From: an uncultured Akkermansia sp.
Lineage (GTDB): Bacteria > Verrucomicrobiota > Verrucomicrobiia > Verrucomicrobiales > Akkermansiaceae
NCBI GenBank assembly: GCA_947585525.1
Contig: CANPXA010000025.1
Location: forward strand, 1-13,752
DNA length: 13,752 nucleotides
Direction of reading: 5' to 3'
Positions within the stretch are counted from its first letter, which is position 1; every line of letters starts with the position of its first letter. A program made the position numbers and the translations under genes. Shown piece after piece: positions 6,338 to 13,567 of the stretch. Below the pieces are notes generated by a model, which ran no database searches, was not told the origin of the DNA, and saw only the letters and a list, made by a program, of their open reading frames with translations.

Positions 6338-6918
6338 GATACGCGTCGGAACTTGGCGGAGAAAACAGGTCTGCCCATGGCTTCCCATTGTCGTTGAAAA
6401 TCGGTGACGGCGTACTCCTCCCCGGGCTCCCACTCCTCCTTCCGGAAAAGTCCGTTTCTCTCCGTGTACTCGCAGACCCATTCATAATACTCTTCGTGAT
6501 CCGTGCGGAAGAGAAACTCTCCCTCCTCCGTCAGAGCGCGGTGCATCACCGGTATGAATTCCTCCTGCACGAGCCGATGCTTATGGTGCTTGCCTTTCGG
6601 CCAAGGATCCGGGAAGAGATAGTGCAACCGCCGGATGCTTCCCGGCTGAATCATCCATTCCAGAAAATAGCGACTTTCAATGCGCAGAGCCCGCACATTG
6701 CACAGCCCCAATCTGTCCGCCCGACTGCACACCTTGCGTATCCTTCCCAGCAACCTCTCAATGCCCAAGTACCTCGTCTCCGGATTCCTCGTCGCCATGG
6801 TCAACAAGAATCCTCCGTCCCCGCATCCCAAATCCACCTCACACTCCTTCCCTTCACCGAAAATTTCCTTCACCCCGTAGCGGCGAAAATAATCCGGCGG
6901 TATGAAAGCTGCTGGCAT
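6334..6918 (-). CDS. trmB: tRNA (guanine-N7)-methyltransferase
   Basis: 194 aa from ATG 6918. It transfers methyl from SAM to G46 in the tRNA variable loop. SAM-binding motif I EVDLGCGDGGFLL (27-39) and GIERL (52-56) are present, as is the TrmB signature LFPDPWPKGKHHKHRL (101-116), with RTD (138-140) and TDFQRQW (172-178) completing the substrate side. A GTG at 6945, only 9 bp after the previous stop, would add nine residues (MTSSIQHST); neither start has an SD, and the ATG was preferred because family members begin near PxxFIPxDYF. It is second in the operon and shares ATGA with tgt, pairing two tRNA-modifying enzymes. Confidence 0.94.
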   Translation of the reverse strand: MPAAFIPPDYFRRYGVKEIFGEGKECEVDLGCGDGGFLLTMATRNPETRYLGIERLLGRIRKVCSRADRLGLCNVRALRIESRYFLEWMIQPGSIRRLHYLFPDPWPKGKHHKHRLVQEEFIPVMHRALTEEGEFLFRTDHEEYYEWVCEYTERNGLFRKEEWEPGEEYAVTDFQRQWEAMGRPVFSAKFRRVS

Positions 6919-6954
6919 TGTCGAATGCTGGATGGACGATGTCACGCGTCAGAC

Positions 6955-7977
6955 TCACTTCTTTGCGGGCTCCGGCTTCTTCTTCAACGGCACCGCATGG
7001 AATGGCTGCGGCGCGGCTGCCTTGCTCTGTGGATTCATGGAAGCCAACTGTTCCTGCGTGACGGTGAAGTTAAACGTCCCTCCCTGCGCCGTGTCACTTT
7101 CCCCCAGTACGTGGTCAAACACGCACACGGGTCTGTACCCCTGAGCCTCCGGCATCACAAACACGCCGATCGCCATGCTCGGTCTCTCACTTGAATACGC
7201 GCTGTCACGAATCGTGTAGGAAATGCTGTTAGCTCCCTTCCTCAGTCCGCCGGATATCGTATCCGCTCGCCTCTCATTGTCGAATTCGTGGATAGATACT
7301 CCATTGATGCGCAGGTCGATCGCCCGCCCCGGCGCATCCACGAACACCTTCCCGATCAATTCGGGCTTTCCGCATGAAGGAGGCACCGCCGGAACCGCTG
7401 AATAGGGGTAAAATCCATCCTGATCCTTCAACACACTCAAATCTCGCGCCTGGAGCCGCTTGGCCACTCCCGGCAACTTGCTCAAGTCGAAGAACCTCGT
7501 CTGATCCAGCTTCCACTTCCCTTCTTCCTGGACAAATTCCAGTACAAAGGCATTTTGCTTCGCCGCCGCATCCCCCAGCTGCACCTTCCCCAGATACGTC
7601 ACCGCCAATGTCTTTCCCCCGCATCCGCCAAGCGCCCCGACATACCGAAAATTCTCCAGCATCGGCGCCGATTGTGCGCTCCGGAAAAAATCCCGAGGAA
7701 ATTCTCCTCGCTCGGAGATGATGAGGTTATGAACCTTCATGCGCCGTGACGCCGTCGTGCACGAAGCCCATCCGCTTGAATCCCCGCGCTGCACGCTCAG
7801 ACGCCATGTGTTGTACACGGTTTCTGCCAGTTCCTTAGCCTTCTCTTGGTTCGGCATGATGATCCCCTGAGCAGGTTCCGCCGACTTCGCAGGCGGAGCC
7901 GCCTTCTCCTGAGCCGACACACTCATCCCCGCCACGGTGCAGATTACTCCCAGAATGGTAAAAAAGTTCGCTCTCAT
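6955..7977 (-). CDS. Secreted protein of unknown function, operon leader
   Basis: 340 aa, not recognised. A signal peptide is clear (MRANFFTILGVICTVAGMSV, SA before Q23), followed by an Ala/Pro-rich linker (24-40). Residues ~45-175 (ETVYNTWRLSVQRGDSSGW ... FVQEEGKWKLDQTRFFDL) have the pattern of an NTF2-like fold: an opening helix, then strands ending in a WKLD-type strand. The second half looks beta-rich (DLRINGVSIHEFDNE, GANSISYTIRD, AIGVFVMPEAQGY), and the tail is basic (LKKKPEPAKK). The ATG at 7977 fits the signal peptide and a promoter 4 nt upstream; earlier in-frame starts at 7992 and 8061 fit neither. It is 36 bp upstream of the trmB ATG, in the same transcription unit, and diverges from the hydrolase at 8042. 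Confidence 0.7.
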   Translation of the reverse strand: MRANFFTILGVICTVAGMSVSAQEKAAPPAKSAEPAQGIIMPNQEKAKELAETVYNTWRLSVQRGDSSGWASCTTASRRMKVHNLIISERGEFPRDFFRSAQSAPMLENFRYVGALGGCGGKTLAVTYLGKVQLGDAAAKQNAFVLEFVQEEGKWKLDQTRFFDLSKLPGVAKRLQARDLSVLKDQDGFYPYSAVPAVPPSCGKPELIGKVFVDAPGRAIDLRINGVSIHEFDNERRADTISGGLRKGANSISYTIRDSAYSSERPSMAIGVFVMPEAQGYRPVCVFDHVLGESDTAQGGTFNFTVTQEQLASMNPQSKAAAPQPFHAVPLKKKPEPAKK

Positions 7978-7987
7978 CTGCCAATAG

Positions 7988-8016
7988 ACCATACAACAGA
8001 CTTGCCTTTCTTGCAA
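7988..8016 (-). promoter_or_regulatory. Promoter of the secreted protein-trmB-tgt-yajC-aroE operon
   Basis: Minus strand TTGCAA (8016-8011), 17-bp spacer, TATGGT (7993-7988). The predicted start near 7981 is 4 nt before ATG 7977. It overlaps the divergent promoter at 8002-8030. Confidence 0.5.
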
Positions 8017-8030
8017 GAAAATTGCATACT
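8002..8030 (+). promoter_or_regulatory. Promoter of the hydrolase-fold gene, overlapping the divergent promoter
   Basis: TTGCCT (8002-8007), 17-bp spacer, CATACT (8025-8030). The start near 8037 is 5 nt before ATG 8042. The perfect 14-bp palindrome TTTCTTGCAAGAAA (8007-8020) lies across both promoters and could bind a shared regulator. Confidence 0.45.
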
Positions 8031-8041
8031 CTCGCTCGGGT

Positions 8042-8923
8042 ATGACGCCATTTGCCAGCAAATTTTCTGACTCCCAATTTCACCACTCATCCGGCTTCCA
8101 ACACGAGACCGCAGCCCTCGTCTGGAAACGCTTCGCTGACAACTTTGAACTCCTCGCCCACTTTTACGCCCCGCTCAACCACTCCCCCTCCGACTCCATC
8201 CCTGCCGTCATCTTCTTCCCCGGAGGAATGTGGACCATGCCCGACTACGCCCAGTCTGCCGCATGGGCCACCCACCTCTCCAACCGCGGCATCGCCTGCA
8301 TCGTCCCCGAGTTCAGAAACCGCACCTTCTTTGAAGTCACAGCTGACGACATCCTCCACGAGGGCATCGAATTCTGGCATTGGGCTCACTCCTTCGCCCC
8401 AAGTCTCGGCATTGCGCCTTCACGTTTTACCCTCGCCGGGATGGATGTCGGCGCGCTCATGGCGCTCTACGCTTCTATGCAGCCCCCTCTCCAAAAACGC
8501 AGCTGGTGGCAATTTTGGAAAAAAGACATCCTCCCCCTCTCCCCCGCCTGCGTTGCCATCTTCCGCGGTATCGTGGACACCGAGGCGCAAGAAGCTCGCT
8601 TTCTCCGTATCCAGGAGGAAGTTGTCAACCCCGATGCCGTCAACCCCTCTCTTCTCTTGCGCAAAAAACTTCCCCCTCTCTTCTGCGCCCACGGTATGCT
8701 CGATCCCCTCATGGACTACGAACTGCGGGAATGGTTCTGTGATGAGTGGAGACGCTTGGGCAATCGTGCGGAATTCCTCCTCTGTCCCAAAGGAGATCAC
8801 TCCTTCATCCAATTTGAAGTCAACCCGGCCACCTTTGAGCAAGTCCTCCTCTCGTGGGAAGAATTCATGGTTTCCCTCTCGCTCTGGCCGGAAGATGCCC
8901 TCGAGGAACCCGCTCTCATTTGA
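8042..8923 (+). CDS. Alpha/beta-hydrolase fold protein with Asp in the nucleophile elbow
   Basis: 293 aa. The layout is that of Abhydrolase_3/BD-FAE-type esterases and peptidases: strand plus oxyanion-loop motif AVIFFPGGMWTM (55-66; family HGGGW, with His replaced by P60), elbow FTLAGMDVGALMALYAS (129-145), acid in CAHGMLDPLMDY (D221) and His in PKGDHSFIQFE (H253). The elbow is G-M-D-V-G rather than G-x-S-x-G, so D135 replaces the usual serine. Asp nucleophiles occur in haloalkane dehalogenases and epoxide hydrolases, but those are a different subfamily; loss of activity is equally possible. No signal peptide is seen, so it is probably cytoplasmic. It has no SD, is monocistronic, and diverges from the operon at 7977. 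The substrate is unknown. Confidence 0.75.
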   Translation: MTPFASKFSDSQFHHSSGFQHETAALVWKRFADNFELLAHFYAPLNHSPSDSIPAVIFFPGGMWTMPDYAQSAAWATHLSNRGIACIVPEFRNRTFFEVTADDILHEGIEFWHWAHSFAPSLGIAPSRFTLAGMDVGALMALYASMQPPLQKRSWWQFWKKDILPLSPACVAIFRGIVDTEAQEARFLRIQEEVVNPDAVNPSLLLRKKLPPLFCAHGMLDPLMDYELREWFCDEWRRLGNRAEFLLCPKGDHSFIQFEVNPATFEQVLLSWEEFMVSLSLWPEDALEEPALI

Positions 8924-9030
8924 CCCTCATCCGTCCCAAGAAAAACTCGCCCCCCTCGGACGATTGATGGCCCAAGGTGCGATTTACGATTTGCGTTTCG
9001 GTAGGGCGAAAGCGCGTGAGGCGAGCTTGA

Positions 9031-9379
9031 GGCAAACGCATTTGAGAGAAGTTCATCAACAGAGAGAATACTCTTATTGACTGATATCATTGTTGATATG
9101 TACCAAAAACCATGACAACAAGCGGTCATCATGATGATGGCTCCAGAGAACTCACCTGCACACGTTGATGCTTCGAAAAATTTGCGCAACGCGCACATTA
9201 TTAATAAATCGTAATTCGTAAATCGGAAATTGACGCTTCGGCACCACCCTGCCTCAGCGCCCTGCGGGCAAAATGCTCACGCATTTTGTCCAACCGCACT
9301 TACCGCCCGCTACGCGTGCGCCCTACACGGGGCCGTCGAGCGTCTTGTAAATGGCAAACGCATTTGAAATGCGTTTGCC
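9031..9379 (+). mobile_element. R-family repeat, copy with extra ~120 bp
   Basis: It starts with GGCAAACGCATTTGAGAGAA, proceeds through TGACTGATATCATTG, TTTGCGCAACGCGCACATTA and AAATCGTAATTCGTAAATCG, and ends in the palindrome at 9353-9379. Between ~9235 and ~9345 it carries sequence absent from the 13330 copy, including a hairpin GGCAAAATGC/GCATTTTGTC (9267-9290). No convincing target duplication is seen. The intergenic region 8924-9420 holds nothing else recognisable. Confidence 0.7.
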
Positions 9380-9393
9380 CCGGCTGTTTAGAC

Positions 9394-9422
9394 TTGAAGG
9401 GCGCTGCGGGACGTGGTAGGAT
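9394..9422 (+). promoter_or_regulatory. coaE-rho promoter candidate
   Basis: TTGAAG (9394-9399), 17-bp spacer, TAGGAT (9417-9422). The predicted start is 9429, one base before GTG 9430. The -10 overlaps ATG 9421, which argues that translation begins at the GTG. Confidence 0.45.
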
Positions 9423-11325
9423 GGCGGGTGTGAAGGTAATAGTCGTTACAGGAGGGATAGGATCCGGCAAGAGCACGGTGGTGCAAATGTTGCAGGAGAT
9501 GTGTGGTGAGGGGTTAAGGGTGTTTGACTGCGACAAGGCAGTGGCGGAATTGTACGATGGGGGAAAATTGTCGAGAGATCTGGTCACGGCGTTCGGCGCA
9601 CAGGCGTTGGATGAGAAAGGCGGGGTGAATCGGGCCTACCTGCGAGACATCGTGACGACGAGTCCTCAGGGGCGGGCGCAGCTGGAAGAGATCGTGCATC
9701 CCAAACTGGCGCAGCTGTGCAACGAGGAGCAAGCCCGTGCCAGACAAGGAGGCGACGTACACACATTCTTGGCGGATATACCTCTTTTCTTTGAGAGCAA
9801 GCTGGCGCACGTGGCGGCCGACAAGATATGCACGGTGGCGATCTCGAAGGAGACGCAGTTGAAGAGAGTGATGGAAAGGGAGGGACTGAGCGAGGAGGTA
9901 GCTCGTGGGATGATTGAGGCACAGGCCGGACTCCAGGAGAAAATAGACGGGGCTGATTGCGTTTTTTGGAACGAAGGGTCTCAAGAACAGTTGCGCGCTC
10001 AGGTGGGCATTTTTTTCAAGACCGAACTGGAAAAGGAGGCAAAGGCTCACCGAGCAAAATCGTTGGTGCTCGACATCAATGAGCTCCATTCGCTGAGTTA
10101 TCCGGAGCTGCAGAAGATGGCTGAGGGAGCGGCGACAAAGAACATGACGGGAGACTCGACGAGGAGGCGGATTATTGAAGGGCTTGCACAGACGTACTGC
10201 TCCGAGGGAAGTCAGGTGTATGCCACGGGGATCATCGACTACGGACGCTACCCGCGACAATTTGTTCTGCGTTACGAGGAATGTAGTTTTCGTCCGGGTG
10301 AGGACGATGTGCAGATCAACCAAGACCTGTTGGAACCATACGGGTTACGCCCTGGCAACAAGGTGAAGGTACGGGTGTCCGCACCGCATCGAATAGAGCA
10401 ACCGCTAAATGCCGCAGAAATCGTGGAGATCGAAGGAGTGACTGCGGCTGACTTTGTGCAGGTAAAAGACTTCGAGCAGCTCACCGCTCTCATTCCAACC
10501 CGCCGCCTCATTTTGGAAAACATGGACATCAAGTCACCGGCGATGCGGTTGCTGGACTTGGTGGCACCCCTGGGAATGGGGCAGCGCGCCTTGCTGGTCG
10601 CTCCTCCGCGCGGGGGAAAGACGATTCTGCTCAAAACGATAGCCAAATCGCTGAAGGCCAACTACCCGGAAGTTCAGTTGCTGGTGTTGCTCCTCGACGA
10701 GCGACCGGAGGAGGTAACGGATTTTGAGGAAACCGTCCGGGTGCCGGTGTACGCCTCCACGTTCGATGAGAGTTCACGTCGCCATGAACAGCTCAGTGAT
10801 GTCGTTTTGGAGCGTGCGCGACGCCTCGTTGAGCAAGGGAAAGATGTCGTCATCCTGCTCGACTCGCTCACGCGTCTCGCTCGAGGCTACAACGCGAACG
10901 CGATCGGAGGAAAGACCATGAGCGGGGGGCTTGATTCCAAAGCACTTGAGAAGCCGCGTAAATTCTTTGGAGCGGCGCGTAATGTGGAGGAAGGAGGAAG
11001 CCTCACCATCATCGCAACTTGCCTCGTGGACACGGAGTCCCGTATGGATGAGATTATCTTCGAGGAATTCAAAGGGACAGGCAACATGGAGATCCGACTG
11101 GATCGTGAACTGGCAGAGCGCCGCATCTTCCCGGCCATTGCCCTGGCTCAGAGCGGTACACGCAACGATGACCGGCTCTACCACCCTGATGAAATGGCTC
11201 GTGTGTTACAACTGCGCCGACAACTTGCTTCCCATCCCGGTTGGGAAGCCTTGGAACTGCTGCTGGAAAACATCAAGAAGACTCAGAACAACGCTGAGCT
11301 CCTGCTCAAGGGTCTCGTCTCATAA
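9421..11325 (+). CDS. coaE-rho: Dephospho-CoA kinase / transcription terminator Rho fusion
   Basis: 634 aa with two complete enzymes in one frame. Residues 1-205 are CoaE, the last step of CoA synthesis: P-loop GGIGSGKST (11-19), FDCDKAVAELY (35-45), HPKL (93-96), LADIPLFFES (117-126) and a REGLSEEVARGMIEAQ lid (153-168). Residues ~217-634 are Rho, the hexameric RNA-dependent ATPase that ends transcription: N-terminal helices (DINELHSLSYPELQKMAEGA, 218-237), RNA-binding cold-shock-like domain (~258-335), Walker A APPRGGKT (394-401), LLDERPEEVTDFEETV (424-439), Walker B VVILLDSLTRLARGYN (476-491) and R-loop SGTRND (578-583). There is no stop or frameshift at the junction (~205-217). The frame extends to 9286 only through repeat sequence. 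ATG 9421 is annotated, but GTG 9430 (VKVIVVTGG) fits family starts and the promoter better. A separate Rho start inside (e.g. M242) cannot be excluded. Confidence 0.95.
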   Translation: MAGVKVIVVTGGIGSGKSTVVQMLQEMCGEGLRVFDCDKAVAELYDGGKLSRDLVTAFGAQALDEKGGVNRAYLRDIVTTSPQGRAQLEEIVHPKLAQLCNEEQARARQGGDVHTFLADIPLFFESKLAHVAADKICTVAISKETQLKRVMEREGLSEEVARGMIEAQAGLQEKIDGADCVFWNEGSQEQLRAQVGIFFKTELEKEAKAHRAKSLVLDINELHSLSYPELQKMAEGAATKNMTGDSTRRRIIEGLAQTYCSEGSQVYATGIIDYGRYPRQFVLRYEECSFRPGEDDVQINQDLLEPYGLRPGNKVKVRVSAPHRIEQPLNAAEIVEIEGVTAADFVQVKDFEQLTALIPTRRLILENMDIKSPAMRLLDLVAPLGMGQRALLVAPPRGGKTILLKTIAKSLKANYPEVQLLVLLLDERPEEVTDFEETVRVPVYASTFDESSRRHEQLSDVVLERARRLVEQGKDVVILLDSLTRLARGYNANAIGGKTMSGGLDSKALEKPRKFFGAARNVEEGGSLTIIATCLVDTESRMDEIIFEEFKGTGNMEIRLDRELAERRIFPAIALAQSGTRNDDRLYHPDEMARVLQLRRQLASHPGWEALELLLENIKKTQNNAELLLKGLVS

Positions 11326-11347
11326 AAACCGGTATCAGTGAACCCGA

Positions 11348-11377
11348 ACGGGGATGCAGCTCTCCGTCCATCCCCGT
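11348..11377. terminator. Hairpin after rho, no U-tract
   Basis: ACGGGGATG (11348-11356) and CATCCCCGT (11369-11377) form a perfect 9-bp stem with a 12-nt loop, 23 bp past the rho stop. No T-run follows, so it is not a classic intrinsic terminator; it may protect the 3' end or act in Rho autoregulation. Confidence 0.35.
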
Positions 11378-11439
11378 GTGGTATCGATTCTTCCGCGGAA
11401 ACAATCATAGATGCACGATCTACATGATACACATTTGAT

Positions 11440-11468
11440 TTGCATGGAGGGAAAGGATGGGGTATGAT
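11440..11468 (+). promoter_or_regulatory. lpdA promoter
   Basis: TTGCAT (11440-11445), 17-bp spacer, TATGAT (11463-11468). The predicted start falls exactly on the A of ATG 11475, giving a leaderless message. Confidence 0.55.
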
Positions 11469-11474
11469 GGGAGC

Positions 11475-12863
11475 ATGGCGTATGATCTGATAGTAATCGG
11501 CGGCGGGCCTGCGGGGTACGTGGGAGCCATACGCGCCGCTCAGTTGGGAAAGAACGTGGTATGCGTGGAGAAAGAACGGGAGGGCGGCACTTGCTTGAAT
11601 TGGGGGTGCATTCCGACGAAGGCTCTCCTGGAAAACGCGGAAGTGTACCGCACCATGATGGAACGAACGGAGGAATTCGGCATCCACATGGAGGAAAAAC
11701 CGAAGCTGAATTGGGAGGCTGTCGTTGCAAGGTCACGGAAGATAAGTGAGCGTCTCTCCTCGGGGATAGCATTCCTCTTCAAAAAGCACAAGATTGAGAG
11801 CGTCCGCGGTGAGGCGCGCGTACTCGGAAGCGGCAGGGTGGAAGTAAAGGGTGCGGACGGCTCAGTGAGCACCTTAGAGGGAGAAAAGATACTGATAGCC
11901 ACCGGGGCGCGCACGCGTGAGGTCCCGGCATTCCCCATGAATGGAACGAGCATCATTGGCAGCAAAGAGGCCCTCGTGCTGCCCAAGGTGCCGGAGAGTA
12001 TGCTCGTGATAGGTTCCGGTGCGATAGGAACGGAATTTTCCTATATCTACCACTGTTTCGGGGCGAAGGTGACCACGGTGGAAGCTTTGCCGCGCATCCT
12101 GCCGAATGAAGACGATGAGGTGTGCACCCTCATGGAAAGATCCTTCAAGAAAAAGGGCATCACCTGTATGGCCGGCGCCAAAGTAGATGCCCTCAAGGAA
12201 ATTCCCGGCGGGGTCGAAGCAACCATCACCACCAAAAATGGTCAGACGAAACAAGTGCAGGCGGAAGTTTGTCTCGTGGCCATCGGCGTGCAACCGGTGA
12301 CGCCTGAGGCAGAGGGAGTGAAACTCACGGAGCGCGGGTTCATCGAAGTGGACGAGAGATATGAGACCTCCCTCCCCGGAGTGTACGCCGCCGGGGATTG
12401 TATCGGCGGCGTCATGCTGGCGCATACGGCGAGTTTTGAGGCAGCGCAAGCGGTGGAAGGCATGTTTGTTCAAGACGCTCAACCTAAGAAACCACGGTAC
12501 ATTCCGGGCTGCACCTACTGTCACCCGCAGGTGGCGAGCATCGGCAGGCGCGAACGCGAGCTCAAGGAGAACGGCGTGGCTTACAAGGTGGGCAAATTCC
12601 CCTTTCAGGCGAGCGGACGCGCGGTGGCAGCCGGCGAGACCGAGGGTTTTGTGAAGCTCTTATTTGGAGCTGAGCACGGCGAGCTCCTCGGCGCCCACAT
12701 CGTCGGAGAAAATGCCACGGAACTTATAGCCGCTCCCGGAATAGGCATCTCCGCCGAACTCACCGATGAGGACATCCACTCCGTCATTTTCGCCCACCCG
12801 ACACTGGCGGAAGCTCTTCACGAAGCGACTCTCGCGGCTGACGGCGGCGCCATTCATGCGTGA
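11475..12863 (+). CDS. lpdA: Dihydrolipoyl dehydrogenase (E3)
   Basis: 462 aa, the flavoprotein that reoxidises dihydrolipoamide of the pyruvate and 2-oxoglutarate dehydrogenase or glycine cleavage complexes with NAD+. FAD-binding DLIVIGGGPAGYVGAIRAA (4-22), redox disulfide GGTCLNWGCIPTK (38-49... C40 and C45), NAD-binding MLVIGSGAIGTEFSY (176-190), second FAD motif VYAAGDCIGG (303-312), and interface HPTLAEALHE with the His441-Glu446 pair are all present. ATG 11475 (MAYDLIV) is used; the frame opens at 11457 but the extra six residues overlap the -10 box. It has its own promoter after rho. No E1 or E2 gene is nearby, so the complex it serves cannot be told from context. Confidence 0.96.
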   Translation: MAYDLIVIGGGPAGYVGAIRAAQLGKNVVCVEKEREGGTCLNWGCIPTKALLENAEVYRTMMERTEEFGIHMEEKPKLNWEAVVARSRKISERLSSGIAFLFKKHKIESVRGEARVLGSGRVEVKGADGSVSTLEGEKILIATGARTREVPAFPMNGTSIIGSKEALVLPKVPESMLVIGSGAIGTEFSYIYHCFGAKVTTVEALPRILPNEDDEVCTLMERSFKKKGITCMAGAKVDALKEIPGGVEATITTKNGQTKQVQAEVCLVAIGVQPVTPEAEGVKLTERGFIEVDERYETSLPGVYAAGDCIGGVMLAHTASFEAAQAVEGMFVQDAQPKKPRYIPGCTYCHPQVASIGRRERELKENGVAYKVGKFPFQASGRAVAAGETEGFVKLLFGAEHGELLGAHIVGENATELIAAPGIGISAELTDEDIHSVIFAHPTLAEALHEATLAADGGAIHA

Positions 12864-12900
12864 AGAAACCTGACACGACATTCAATCGACGGCAAATACC

Positions 12901-13260
12901 ATGGCAAAACGTTTTTTCTACGACACGGGGGAAAAAAAGGTGGGGCCGGTATCAGGCAACGAACTCGTCCGGTTGCGCGCAAGGGGAGAGATAGCTGACG
13001 ACACATGGGTACGGCTGGAAAGCTCTTCCACTTGGCGACCTCTTTCACAGATCAACCTGAGGGAGGAGGAAGAGGAAGAGGCCAACCCGAGCCTCTGGCG
13101 TCTGTTTATGCGTCATTTTTCCTGGAGGAGTCTCTTGCTATTGGCAGCTCTGCTCGTTGTTGTCATCGCAGTCGGAGTCGGACTTCTCGTGGTAGCTTGG
13201 CCGATTGTACTGGTTTTGGTGCTGGGCTACATGTTCTTCACGTTACTCTCAAAATCATAG
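12901..13260 (+). CDS. GYF-domain (GYF_2) two-helix membrane protein
   Basis: 119 aa. Residues 4-53 (FFYDTGEKKVGPVSGNELVR ... IADDTWVRLESSSTWRPLSQI) match the bacterial GYF_2 pattern, a small peptide-binding fold with W-Y-x-GPxS and TWVxxxxxxxWxPLS blocks; here the first aromatic block is RFFYD. A glutamate run (REEEEEE, 54-60) links it to two hydrophobic helices (about 77-96 and 98-116) that should form a membrane hairpin, with the GYF domain probably cytoplasmic. It starts 37 bp after lpdA with no promoter of its own that I can see, so it is likely cotranscribed. The partner is unknown; such proteins are common in the PVC group and elsewhere. Confidence 0.78.
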   Translation: MAKRFFYDTGEKKVGPVSGNELVRLRARGEIADDTWVRLESSSTWRPLSQINLREEEEEEANPSLWRLFMRHFSWRSLLLLAALLVVVIAVGVGLLVVAWPIVLVLVLGYMFFTLLSKS

Positions 13261-13329
13261 AGAGACGGGAAAAGAATCATTCCTCGCAGGGAGAAGAGTC
13301 CGGTCCTACCTGCCGGCAGCCCATGACTC

Positions 13330-13567
13330 CACGGCAACCGCATTTGAGAGAAGCCCATCAACGGAGAGAATGCTCTTATTGATTGATATCATTGTTTATA
13401 CGCATCAAAAATCGTGATAATCAGCAATCATCATGACGACGACTTTGAAGAACCATCCTGCGTACATTGATGATTCAAAAATCTGCGCAACGCGCACATT
13501 ATCAACAAATCGTAAATCGTATATCGTATATCGTAAATAGCAAACGCATTTCTAATGCGTTTGCCCT
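13330..13567 (+). mobile_element. R-family repeat, complete copy with target duplication
   Basis: It is flanked by the 11-bp direct repeat GCCCATGACTC at 13319-13329 and 13568-13578. Inside, the ends are GGCAACCGCATTT (13333-13345) and AAATGCGTTTGCC (13553-13565), imperfect inverted repeats. The interior has TTGATTGATATCATTG, CTGCGCAACGCGCACATTAT and four 7-bp units (AAATCGT twice, ATATCGT twice, 13507-13534). No protein is encoded. This is the reference uninterrupted copy for the family. Confidence 0.8.

Noticed and set aside
6338..6481. N-terminal extension of Tgt
   Set aside because: It lies wholly inside trmB in another frame, and the family domain starts at MSFTLHSTD.
8797..9198. 133-aa minus-strand frame
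   Set aside because: Half is antisense to the hydrolase gene and half is R repeat; the R part carries stops in the other copies, so no conserved protein.
9020..9400. Target duplication CTTGA around the 9031 R copy
   Set aside because: The right-hand match lies 13 nt past the repeat end and is only 5 bp long; likely chance.
9286..9420. N-terminal extension of the CoaE-Rho frame (MSNRTYRPLR...KCVCPGC)
   Set aside because: It reads through the R repeat palindrome; CoaE similarity begins only at about 9430.
13507..13534. Tandem 7-bp units as a CRISPR array
   Set aside because: Units are far too short, have no spacers, and recur as part of a dispersed repeat.
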